This document shows positions 16,131-22,345 of a stretch of DNA of 22,345 nt, piece by piece. The notes below the pieces were generated by a model that worked only from the letters and a program-made list of their open reading frames with translations, made no database searches and had not been told where the DNA came from. Source of the DNA: SZAS-103 sp043747745 (GTDB lineage: Bacteria > Pseudomonadota > Gammaproteobacteria > Xanthomonadales > Xanthomonadaceae); the NCBI GenBank assembly GCA_043747745.1, contig JAYTOP010000018.1, positions 1 through 22,345 of the forward strand, read 5' to 3'. Each line of letters starts with the position of its first letter. Positions within the stretch are counted from its first letter, which is position 1. The position numbers and the translations under genes were made by a program.

Positions 16131-17783
16131 ATGAATTGGCTGTCGTTTGCCCCGCGTCGCGTCGTCGCGATCGGTGCGCTGTCGCTGCTGATCGGCATCC
16201 CGGTGCACGCGACGACCGAGGATGCGCTGGGGCCAGCCTTGCAGGGCGAATTCGCATTGCAGGCGGGCGATCACACGTTGGCCGTGCAGAAATACCTCGA
16301 AGCCGCACAGAAAACCGACGACCCGGCGCTCGCGCAGCGTGCGACCGAGATCGCGCTGCTCGCGCACGAGGACGCATCCGCTGCGCGAGCGTTGCAGCGA
16401 TGGCGGCAACTCGATCCGGCATCGGCCGAGCTGGCTTCCGACGCAGCCCTGCTCGCGTTGCGCAAGGGCGATCGCGTGGGCGCATGCCGCGATCTGCTGG
16501 CGATGATGGCCGCCAGCGATGGCTGGAAGCGCGTGATCCGCGTGCTTGCCTCGGCCACCGACAACGCAACCTCGGCGCTCGTCGCAGGCGACCTGCTCGA
16601 CCATGGCCATTGGCCGCAGGACCTCGTCGCGTGGCTCGCGTTCGGCGAACTGTCGCAGCGGCTCGGCGATCCGGCGCTGACCCGGCGCATCGTTGGCGAG
16701 GTTGTGCATCGTTTCCCGAACGAAGCGCGCGCATGGCTGCTGGATGCGGCACGGCTGCGCGAGCAGGGCGATCCAGCTGCCGCGCGCCGTTCAGTCGAGC
16801 ATGCGCTGACACTCGACACCGGCAATGCGACGGTACGCACCGCTGCTGCGGCCGAGCTGGCTGCGCTCAACGATCCGAAAGCCGCTGCAGCCACGCTCGC
16901 CGTGGGGCCGCAGGACGACCCGATTTACATCGCGCGCGCGGCGTATCTCGCGCAGGCCGACGACAGCGCGGGCCTGGGCAAGCTCTACGACGAGGTCAAG
17001 GCACAGCTGCCGTCGCCCGATCCGGAGCGCCGCCTGCTGCTCGGCCAGCTCGCCGAGTACCTCAAGCACGACGATGAGGCGCTGGCCTGGTATCGCGGCG
17101 TCCCGCGCGGAATCGCGCACGATCCCGCGCAAAACCGCATCGCGGTCGTGCTCGCATCGCGCGGCGACATCGATGGCGCGCTTGCCGTGCTGCGTGCGCA
17201 GCAACATGACGACATGGCCGAGGGCGATGCGCAGCGCGAGAGTTTCCAGATCGAGGCTGAGTTGCTTGCCCAGCACGCGCGCAAGAACGAGGCGATGGCT
17301 GCGTACGCGCGTGGCCTCGCGTTTTACGATGACGACCCGGCGCTGCTGTACGGACGCGCATTGTTGCTCGAAGACATGGATCGCGTCGTCGAGGCCGAGT
17401 CGGATCTGCGTGAGATCGTCGCGTCCGATCCGGACAACGCCGAGGCGCTCAACGCACTCGGTTACACCCTGGCCGATCGCACCAATCGCTACGCCGAGGC
17501 GCAGGTACTGATCGAAAAGGCGTTGCGCCTGCAGCCCGATTCGCCCGCATTCCTCGACAGCCTCGGCTGGGTGCAGCATCGGCTGGGCCGCGATTCCGAA
17601 GCCTTGCGCAACCTGCGCCGCGCGTTCGCATTGCAGAGGGACGCCGAGATTGCCGCGCACCTGGGCGAGGTGCTCTGGCTGGACGGCAACAAGGATGCCG
17701 CGCGCGTGGTGTGGAAGCAGGGGCTGTCCATCGACAAGGACAACCGCGCGCTGCGGCGCGTGGTGCAGGCCTACAAGCCATGA
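16131..17783 (+). CDS. Exported tetratricopeptide-repeat protein upstream of lolB
   Basis: 550 aa from ATG 16131, beginning a signal peptide (MNWLSFAPRRVVAIGALSLLIGIPVHA). A GTG at 16074 would bury that peptide. The rest is almost all alpha-helical repeats: Sel1/TPR-like units at about 30-110, degenerate ones to about 330, and clear TPRs at about 385-530 (AEALNALGYTLAD, PDSPAFLDSLGWVQHRLGRDSEALRNLRRAF). It probably acts as a periplasmic scaffold, but its partner is not known. A similar TPR gene precedes lolB in many gammaproteobacteria. Its stop overlaps the lolB start by 3 nt (ATGA). Confidence 0.9.
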   Translation: MNWLSFAPRRVVAIGALSLLIGIPVHATTEDALGPALQGEFALQAGDHTLAVQKYLEAAQKTDDPALAQRATEIALLAHEDASAARALQRWRQLDPASAELASDAALLALRKGDRVGACRDLLAMMAASDGWKRVIRVLASATDNATSALVAGDLLDHGHWPQDLVAWLAFGELSQRLGDPALTRRIVGEVVHRFPNEARAWLLDAARLREQGDPAAARRSVEHALTLDTGNATVRTAAAAELAALNDPKAAAATLAVGPQDDPIYIARAAYLAQADDSAGLGKLYDEVKAQLPSPDPERRLLLGQLAEYLKHDDEALAWYRGVPRGIAHDPAQNRIAVVLASRGDIDGALAVLRAQQHDDMAEGDAQRESFQIEAELLAQHARKNEAMAAYARGLAFYDDDPALLYGRALLLEDMDRVVEAESDLREIVASDPDNAEALNALGYTLADRTNRYAEAQVLIEKALRLQPDSPAFLDSLGWVQHRLGRDSEALRNLRRAFALQRDAEIAAHLGEVLWLDGNKDAARVVWKQGLSIDKDNRALRRVVQAYKP

Positions 17784-18421
17784 CTGCGCGATTGGTGATA
17801 CGGGAAGGTTCAGGCATTGGTATCGCTCCCCGACTCCTGTTGATGCTGATCGTGCTGATGCTGGCCGCTTGCGTGTCGCCGCCGGTGCGGCGTGCGGCCG
17901 ATCCAGCGCTGCTGCAGGCCCAGACCGCGCGCGAGGCGGTGCTCGCAGCGCGACCGGACTGGTCGCTGTCCGGTCGGATCGCGATCTCCGATGGCAAGGA
18001 CGGCGGCAGCGGGCGCATCGACTGGAAGCAGCACGGCAGCGATTTCGACATCCGCCTGAGCGCGCCGGTTACCCGCCAGAGCTGGCGGCTGGTGCGCGAG
18101 GGCGCGAGCGTGCGCCTGGAGGGGCTTGAAGGCGGCACGCTTGAAGGCACCGACGCTCAGGCGCTGCTGTATCAGGCGCTGGGCTGGCTGGTGCCGGTCG
18201 ATGCGCTCGCGGCGTGGGCGCGCGGCGCGCGACAGAACAGCGACAGCGCGCAGCTGCAATTCGGCGCCGATGGCCTGCCCGCGCTGTTGAGCGAGGACGA
18301 CTGGTCGGTCGAATATCGCGCCTGGGACGCTGGTGCCGACCCGCCGCGCCCGAAAAAGGTGTTCGCAAGCCAAGGCGACTCCAGGGTGCGGCTGTCGGTG
18401 GACAGCTGGGACGCACAGTAA
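17780..18421 (+). CDS. lolB: Outer-membrane lipoprotein receptor LolB
   Basis: 213 aa (E. coli LolB is 207). The start ATG 17780 overlaps the TPR gene's stop (ATGA). A lipoprotein signal ends in LMLAAC, with lipidation at C31. The remainder (PDWSLSGRIAISDGKDGGSGRIDWKQHGSDFDIRLSAPV) fits the LolB half-barrel. LolB receives lipoproteins from the LolA chaperone and inserts them into the inner leaflet of the outer membrane. ispE follows after 3 nt, as in many gammaproteobacteria. Confidence 0.93.
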   Translation: MTARLVIREGSGIGIAPRLLLMLIVLMLAACVSPPVRRAADPALLQAQTAREAVLAARPDWSLSGRIAISDGKDGGSGRIDWKQHGSDFDIRLSAPVTRQSWRLVREGASVRLEGLEGGTLEGTDAQALLYQALGWLVPVDALAAWARGARQNSDSAQLQFGADGLPALLSEDDWSVEYRAWDAGADPPRPKKVFASQGDSRVRLSVDSWDAQ

Positions 18422-18424
18422 TCG

Positions 18425-19366
18425 ATGGAGCTTACGTCCGCCAACGCTGGCTGGAGCGCGTGGCCGGCACCCGCCAAGTTGAACCTGTTCCTGCACATCA
18501 CTGGCCGCCGCGCCGATGGTTACCACGCGTTGCAAACCGCGTTCCAGTTGCTGGACTGGGGCGACAGCGTGCGGCTGCGGCTGCGGGACGACAGTGTGAT
18601 CCGGCGCGTTCCATCGAGCGGAAGCGCGAGCGACTATGGCGTCGCCGAATCCGACGACCTGACGATCCGTGCCGCCCGACTGCTGCAGACCGAGACTAAC
18701 TGCGCGCTCGGCTGCGAGATCGACGTCCTCAAGCGCATCCCGCTCGGTGGCGGTTTCGGTGGCGGCTCATCGGATGCCGCGACCGTGCTGGTTGCGCTGA
18801 ATGCCCTCTGGAAAACAGGCCTCGAAACCAACCGGCTCGCAGCGCTGGGACTCAAGCTGGGTGCCGATGTCCCAGTCTTCGTGCATGGCCGGAACGCCTG
18901 GGCCGAAGGGGTCGGCGAGCGCCTCACGCCGCTCGATCTGCCGCCGCGCTGGTACCTGCTCGTCGATCCCGGCGTGCATGTGCCGACGGCCGAGCTGTTC
19001 AAGGCTTCCGATTTGACCCGCGATGCAGCGCCGGTGACAATAAGCGGCTTCGCGTCTGGTTCTGCGCTAGGCAATGCGTTCGAGCCGGTGCTGCGTCTGC
19101 GCGAGCCGACGATTGCCGCCGCGCTGGATGCGCTGGAGCAGTTCGGTAAGGCCTGCGTGACCGGCAGCGGTGGCGGTTGTTTCGTCGCATTCGATGCGCA
19201 CGAACGAGCCGAATCCGCACTCGCCGCGCTGCCGAAACGGTGGAAGGCCTGGATTGCAGCGGGAGTGTTGCGTTCGCCGCTACTGGATCGGCTGGAGCAG
19301 TACGAAATTGGCGACTCCCTTCTCCCGCTTGTGGGAGAGGTGTTGCCCGGCGACAAGCAATCTTGA
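18425..19366 (+). CDS. ispE: 4-diphosphocytidyl-2-C-methyl-D-erythritol kinase
   Basis: 313 aa; most IspE proteins are 280-290. GHMP-kinase motifs are present: PAPAKLNLFLHITGRRADGYH, the ATP-binding PLGGGFGGGSSDAA (about 110-123) and VTGSGGGCFVAF (about 244-255). It phosphorylates CDP-methylerythritol in the MEP route to isoprenoids. The expected end is near SPLLDRLEQY (about 293). The last 20 residues are encoded through a palindrome at 19321-19338, so the C-terminal extension looks like a stop-codon loss into a repeat. The stop lies 4 nt before tRNA-Gln. It is the third gene of the TPR-lolB-ispE run. Confidence 0.95.
   Translation: MELTSANAGWSAWPAPAKLNLFLHITGRRADGYHALQTAFQLLDWGDSVRLRLRDDSVIRRVPSSGSASDYGVAESDDLTIRAARLLQTETNCALGCEIDVLKRIPLGGGFGGGSSDAATVLVALNALWKTGLETNRLAALGLKLGADVPVFVHGRNAWAEGVGERLTPLDLPPRWYLLVDPGVHVPTAELFKASDLTRDAAPVTISGFASGSALGNAFEPVLRLREPTIAAALDALEQFGKACVTGSGGGCFVAFDAHERAESALAALPKRWKAWIAAGVLRSPLLDRLEQYEIGDSLLPLVGEVLPGDKQS
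19321..19338. repeat. Small palindrome (TCTCCC...GGGAGA) inside the ispE 3' end
   Basis: TCTCCC (19321-19326) pairs with GGGAGA (19333-19338) around GCTTGT, preceded by CTCCCT. The TTCTCCCGCTTG...GGGAGA theme is a common intergenic repeat in related genomes, but here it is within the reading frame. Confidence 0.55.
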
Positions 19367-19370
19367 ATGT

Positions 19371-19445
19371 TGGGGCGTCGCCAAGCGGTAAGGCACCGGG
19401 TTTTGATCCCGGCATGCGTAGGTTCGAATCCTACCGCCCCAGCCA
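19371..19445 (+). tRNA. tRNA-Gln (anticodon TTG)
   Basis: 75 nt including an encoded 3' CCA. The acceptor stem TGGGGCG (19371-19377) pairs with CGCCCCA (19435-19441). The anticodon stem CCGGG/CCCGG encloses loop TTTTGAT, giving anticodon TTG (reads CAA/CAG). The T arm carries GGTTCGAATCC. It sits directly downstream of ispE and upstream of prs, as in other Xanthomonadales. Confidence 0.96.
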
Positions 19446-19529
19446 CTTCGGTGGTTTTCAGATGATGGTTGCAGCAGTCTCGCGTTCCACTGGCAGTTCC
19501 ACCACGTACGCCGACCCGGGCAGATCGCG

Positions 19530-20486
19530 ATGAACAACGACAACCTGATGCTGTTCTCCGGCAACGCCAACAAGCCGCTCGCGCTGGCGGTTTGCCGCGA
19601 ACTCGGCATCCGACTCGGCAAGGCGCTGGTGGGCAAATTCTCCGATGGCGAAGTGCAGGTCGAGATCGAGGAGAACGTGCGCCGGCAGGAAGTGTTCGTG
19701 ATCCAGTCCACCTCCGCGCCAAGCGCCGAGAACCTGTTCGAGGTGCTGGTGCTGATCGACGCGCTCAAGCGCGCATCCGCCGCCAGCGTCACCGCCGTGG
19801 TGCCGTATTTCGGCTACGCGCGGCAGGACCGCCGCCCGCGTTCGGCGCGTGTGCCGATTACGGCCAAGGTCGCCGCCAAGATGTTTGGCGCGATCGGCGC
19901 GGACCGCGTGCTGACCGTCGACCTGCATGCCGACCAGATCCAGGGCTTCTTCGACATGCCGGTGGACAACGTGTACGCCTCGCCGCTGCTGCTGGCGGAC
20001 ATCTGGCGCACCCAGGGCACCGACAACCTGGTGGTGGTCAGCCCCGACGTCGGCGGCGTGGTGCGCGCACGCGCGATCGCCAAGCGCCTCGACGACGCCG
20101 ACCTGGCGATCATCGACAAGCGCCGTCCGCGCGCGAACGTGGCCACGGTCATGAACATCATCGGCGACGTCGGCGACCGCACCTGCGTACTCGTCGACGA
20201 CATCGTCGATACCGCCGGCACCCTCTGCGCGGCCTCGGCCGCATTGAAAGAGCAGGGCGCCCGCAAGGTGCTCGCGTACTGCACGCACCCGGTGCTTTCC
20301 GGCGCGGCGATCGACAACATCAACCGCTCGCAACTCGACGAACTCGTCGTCACCGACACCATCCCCCTCGGCGAGGCAGCCATCGCCTGCCCAAAGATCC
20401 GCCAGCTCAGCGTCGCCGAACTGCTGGCCGAAACGATCCGCCGGATCGCGTTCGGTGAGTCGGTGAGCTCGCTGTACGTGGATTGA
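19530..20486 (+). CDS. prs: Ribose-phosphate pyrophosphokinase
   Basis: 318 aa, close to the 315 of E. coli Prs. The ATP-binding RQDRRPRSARVPITAKVAA (about 98-116), VDLHADQIQGFFDMPVDN (about 131-148) and the PRPP loop VLVDDIVDTAGT (about 220-231) are intact. It makes 5-phosphoribosyl-1-pyrophosphate from ribose-5-phosphate and ATP for nucleotide, histidine and NAD synthesis. It starts 84 nt after tRNA-Gln. In related genomes prs is commonly followed by rplY, pth and ychF; here a remnant and an integron integrase follow instead. Confidence 0.97.
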   Translation: MNNDNLMLFSGNANKPLALAVCRELGIRLGKALVGKFSDGEVQVEIEENVRRQEVFVIQSTSAPSAENLFEVLVLIDALKRASAASVTAVVPYFGYARQDRRPRSARVPITAKVAAKMFGAIGADRVLTVDLHADQIQGFFDMPVDNVYASPLLLADIWRTQGTDNLVVVSPDVGGVVRARAIAKRLDDADLAIIDKRRPRANVATVMNIIGDVGDRTCVLVDDIVDTAGTLCAASAALKEQGARKVLAYCTHPVLSGAAIDNINRSQLDELVVTDTIPLGEAAIACPKIRQLSVAELLAETIRRIAFGESVSSLYVD

Positions 20487-20500
20487 AGGCGCAGTACAGA

Positions 20501-20620
20501 TCAGATGCCCGATTGCAAAAACGCCCCCGACTGCTCCCTGCCGGCATCGAAACCACCGCCGAGCGCCCGCAGCTGCACAGCGATGTAGCTCCGTAGAGCC
20601 GCAGCGTTGCGCCGCGTCGA
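20501..20620 (-). pseudogene. Probable 3' remnant of an RND efflux outer-membrane lipoprotein (NodT family)
   Basis: The minus strand ends with RRNAAALRSYIAVQLRALGGGFDAGREQ...LQSGI* (about 37 codons). This resembles the C-terminus of NodT/OprM-like outer-membrane efflux proteins, whose last helix ends in a VALYKALGGGW-like motif. No earlier domain is found, because the frame runs into the 3' end of intI. It lies between prs and intI on the intI strand. It may mark the edge of an insertion. The short match could be chance, so confidence is moderate. Confidence 0.45.
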
Positions 20621-20622
20621 CG

Positions 20623-21633
20623 TCAACGATCCAACGGACTGAACACGCCGCCCGCGCCACGATTGAGAACGTGGGTATAGATTTGCGTGGTCGCCACGTC
20701 CTTGTGTCCGAGGAGTTCCTGCACGGTACGGATGTCCTGCCCGCATTCCAGCAAGTGTGTCGCGAAGCTGTGGCGTAACGTGTGGCAGGTCGCAGGCTTG
20801 GCGATTGCGCTGCGCCGTACTGCGGCCTTCACCGCACGCTGCAGCACGGTTTCGTCCAGATGGTGTCGCCGCAACGCACCACTGCGTGGATCTACGCTGC
20901 GCGCGCTGGCGGGAAAGATGTATTGCCAGATCCATTCATGCGCCGCATGCCGGTATTTGCGATCGAGCGCATGCGGCAACCACACTGTGCCGAACCCGGC
21001 GGACAGGTCGCGCTCGTGCACCCGCCGCGCCTCGGCAAGCTGCCCCTGCAACGCTTCGACCGCCATCGCCGGAAGCATCGTGCGTCGATCCTTGCCGCCC
21101 TTGCCCTGGCGCACCGTGATTTCGCGCCGACCGAAATCGATGTCCTGCACGCGCAGGCGAATGCATTCCATCAACCGCAACCCGGACCCATACAACAACG
21201 CCGCCATCAGCCACGTCGTGCCGCTCATTTCCGACAGCAACGCCGCGACCTCATCGCGGCTGAGCACCGTCGGCAAGCGCAACGGACGCTTGGCGCGGCG
21301 GATCTCATCCATCCACGGCAGTTCCTGCCCGTGGACCTCGCGATACAGGAACAGAAGCGCTGATAGCGCCTGGTTCTGGGTGGACGCAGCGAGATGATCG
21401 TGGGTTGCCAGCAGCGTGAGAAACGCCTCGACCTCGCGCGCCCCCATCTCGCGCGGATGCCGCTTGCCATTGGTGAGGATGAACCGACGCGCCCAGCCGA
21501 CATAGGCTTCCTCGGTACGCAGCGCCATCCCGAGCCGCCGGATGCGCGCACGCAAAGCATCCAGCAGCCGCGGACGCGCCGCAGCACTCGCAGCGGTTGT
21601 CGTCCAGTCATCGGGGTGAGAGGATCGCGTCAT
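20623..21633 (-). CDS. intI: Integron integrase (tyrosine recombinase IntI)
   Basis: 336 aa. The N-terminal core-binding domain spans about 20-105 (LRARIRRLGMALRTEEAYVGWARRF). The catalytic domain has R153 (GSGLRLMECIRLR), H284-x-x-R287 (CHTLRHSFATHLLECG), H310 (LLGHKD) and nucleophile Y319 (TTQIYTHV), all in place. These match IntI1 R146, H277, R280, H303 and Y312 with a constant offset of 7. The integron-specific additional segment HEWIWQYIFPASARSVDP...RRHHLDETVLQRAVKAA (about 232-271) separates it from phage integrases and XerC/D. It catalyses attI x attC cassette insertion and excision. It points away from the cassettes, as in typical integrons. It appears intact. Confidence 0.96.
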   Translation of the reverse strand: MTRSSHPDDWTTTAASAAARPRLLDALRARIRRLGMALRTEEAYVGWARRFILTNGKRHPREMGAREVEAFLTLLATHDHLAASTQNQALSALLFLYREVHGQELPWMDEIRRAKRPLRLPTVLSRDEVAALLSEMSGTTWLMAALLYGSGLRLMECIRLRVQDIDFGRREITVRQGKGGKDRRTMLPAMAVEALQGQLAEARRVHERDLSAGFGTVWLPHALDRKYRHAAHEWIWQYIFPASARSVDPRSGALRRHHLDETVLQRAVKAAVRRSAIAKPATCHTLRHSFATHLLECGQDIRTVQELLGHKDVATTQIYTHVLNRGAGGVFSPLDR

Positions 21634-21798
21634 CGTCTGGCAGCCTTCGGGAAAGACTGCGAGATTAGGCTGCGGAAATAGACGGCACGATCGGCAGAGA
21701 CTGTTGATTCGTGTAGGAAAATTCTTACGGCGTGGGCGCGAAGATCCGTACTACACTGCGTGCCTACGCTTCACATCGCAACCGAATAGGCGTTAGAC
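21634..21798 (+). other. Putative attI recombination site and intI/Pc promoter region
   Basis: This 165-nt region lies between the intI start and the first cassette and ends in GTTAGAC (21792-21798), a perfect match to the integron core GTTRRRY. By analogy with known integrons it should hold attI, the intI promoter on the minus strand and a cassette promoter on the plus strand. A dyad at 21713-21728 is a possible regulator site. No convincing -35/-10 pair was found, and no CTGT-N8-ACAG LexA box is present. Confidence 0.7.
21713..21728. promoter_or_regulatory. Imperfect dyad GTAnGAA-n2-TTCnTAC in attI region
   Basis: GTAGGAAAATTCTTAC has twofold symmetry at 12 of 16 positions (GTA, GAA / TTC, TAC), about 80 nt upstream of the intI start. 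It may be an operator controlling the integrase, or part of attI. It does not match the E. coli LexA box. Confidence 0.4.
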
Positions 21799-21800
21799 CT

Positions 21801-22229
21801 ATGCGAGCTCTTCTATTTCTCTTGGTTGCGTCCGTGCTTTCAGGTTGCGTCGCAGACATGCGACCAGCGCATGCTCTTGCCAATAACAGTGCAAATGAGG
21901 CCGCATGCGTCTCTGCCGGTGGTCACCCCGGGCCAAACAGCGAATTCACATTTGTGTGCGAGTGGCATGCGGCAGACGCCGGTAAGTCCTGCACAGACAA
22001 TAGTCAGTGCCAGGGGATTTGCGAAGTTCCAGAATCATCTTTCATAAGAATCAAGAGCAAGCCGGATCCAACATTTCCTGATATGCCTCAAAGCAAAGTG
22101 AACATGGTCCCGTCTGCCGGCACTCCCATGAAAGGCGTGTGCTCTTCCGAGAGAGCCAACGGCAAGGCGACAAATTGCGAAGTGTACGTAAGCAAAGGCG
22201 TTGTGGTCGTTGCCCCATGCTACGACTGA
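21801..22229 (+). CDS. Integron cassette: cysteine-rich lipoprotein of unknown function
   Basis: 142 aa. The signal peptide MRALLFLLVASVLSGC has a lipobox (VLSGC), so it is probably lipidated at C16. Eight further cysteines follow in a pattern (ACVSAGG..., VCEW..DAGKSCTDNSQCQGICEV..., GVCSS..., NCEV, APCYD) that suggests four disulfides. Related DAGKxCxDxxxCxGxC proteins occur as exported unknowns in proteobacteria. ATG 21801 is 2 nt after the core site, so the cassette carries no ribosome binding site of its own; TAGG at 21787-21790, about 10 nt upstream in attI, may serve. Its base composition and codon use are visibly less GC-rich than those of neighbouring genes, which supports acquisition as a cassette. 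Confidence 0.85.
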   Translation: MRALLFLLVASVLSGCVADMRPAHALANNSANEAACVSAGGHPGPNSEFTFVCEWHAADAGKSCTDNSQCQGICEVPESSFIRIKSKPDPTFPDMPQSKVNMVPSAGTPMKGVCSSERANGKATNCEVYVSKGVVVVAPCYD

Positions 22230-22235
22230 GGGTCG

Positions 22236-22345
22236 GTCTAACTATGCCGTAAGGAGACTTCCGTCAACACCGGGTGCATGAAGCCCTTGCCTTGAGCTTT
22301 TCGGCGGTTGCTGGTCATCGTGTTGTCCCTCCTGTTGCTGTTGCT
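22236..22345 (+). other. Left part of a putative attC (window ends before its right core)
   Basis: GTCTAAC (22236-22242) is the exact inverse of the GTTAGAC core at 21792 and fits the attC R'' consensus RYYYAAC. It starts 6 nt after the cassette stop, the expected place. No GTTRRRY partner occurs before the window ends, so the right half (R') is not visible, and L'/L'' pairing could not be shown. Confidence 0.45.
22238..22318 (-). CDS. Possible 26-aa peptide, opposite strand to the cassette
   Basis: An ATG at 22318 is preceded on the minus strand by GGAGG at a good distance (about 9 nt). It encodes MTSNRRKAQGKGFMHPVLTE..., ending at a TAG that overlaps the GTCTAAC core. It is basic, with no recognised domain. 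It could be a real small gene in the next segment or a chance frame in attC. Confidence 0.3.
   Translation of the reverse strand: MTSNRRKAQGKGFMHPVLTEVSLRHS

Noticed and set aside
19371..19445. tRNA-Gln as an integration site for the nearby tyrosine recombinase
   Set aside because: No duplicated tRNA 3' end is seen near the recombinase, prs lies between them, and the enzyme is an integron-type integrase that uses attI.
21661..21730. E. coli-type LexA box (CTGT-N8-ACAG) before intI
   Set aside because: CTGT occurs at 21701 but the right half reads GTAG, so the match fails.
1..22345. CRISPR array or restriction/defence system
   Set aside because: No regularly spaced repeats and no Cas, nuclease or methyltransferase motifs are seen in the window.

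Overview
The window looks like chromosome of a high-GC gammaproteobacterium of the Xanthomonadales (Xanthomonadaceae/Rhodanobacteraceae type). This rests on the housekeeping block hemA-prfA facing away from a TPR gene, lolB, ispE, tRNA-Gln and prs, and on the xanthomonalisin-like secreted proteases. The genus cannot be fixed from sequence alone.

Positions 1-6550 are a secretome island on the + strand. It holds the 3' end of a secreted PKD/PPC protein with an unusual HEWHE motif, then two tandem paralogous sedolisin (S53) proteases. Both sedolisins carry a propeptide, a catalytic domain with an intact E/D/D/S set, a PKD domain and a C-terminal beta-rich module. Strong terminators follow the first and last genes, so the genes are probably transcribed separately. 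The two sedolisins share a conserved leader and start region, and the first has an 18-bp perfect palindrome upstream.

Positions 6664-11206 hold a secreted unknown, a single-domain asparaginase-like protein and a wrbA/DUF2069 pair on the minus strand. A yihY / TlpA-like lipoprotein / acylphosphatase operon follows on the plus strand. Positions 11331-15995 are a minus-strand run: hemA and prfA overlap, then comes an inverted REP-like doublet, then a tightly packed GNAT-moaB-XRE-ppk2 operon. Positions 16131-20486 are the plus-strand block TPR-lolB-ispE-tRNA-Gln-prs, covering outer-membrane lipoprotein insertion, isoprenoid precursor synthesis and PRPP synthesis.

The most notable region is 20500-22345. 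Just after prs is a probable short relic of a NodT-type efflux outer-membrane protein. An apparently intact integron integrase (intI, minus strand) follows, then a putative attI with a consensus GTTAGAC core site, and then a lower-GC first cassette. That cassette encodes a cysteine-rich lipoprotein whose start codon lies 2 nt after the core site. The exact inverse core, GTCTAAC, lies 6 nt after its stop, as expected for the left end of an attC. The window therefore appears to hold the platform and first cassette of a chromosomal integron, with the array continuing beyond the right edge.
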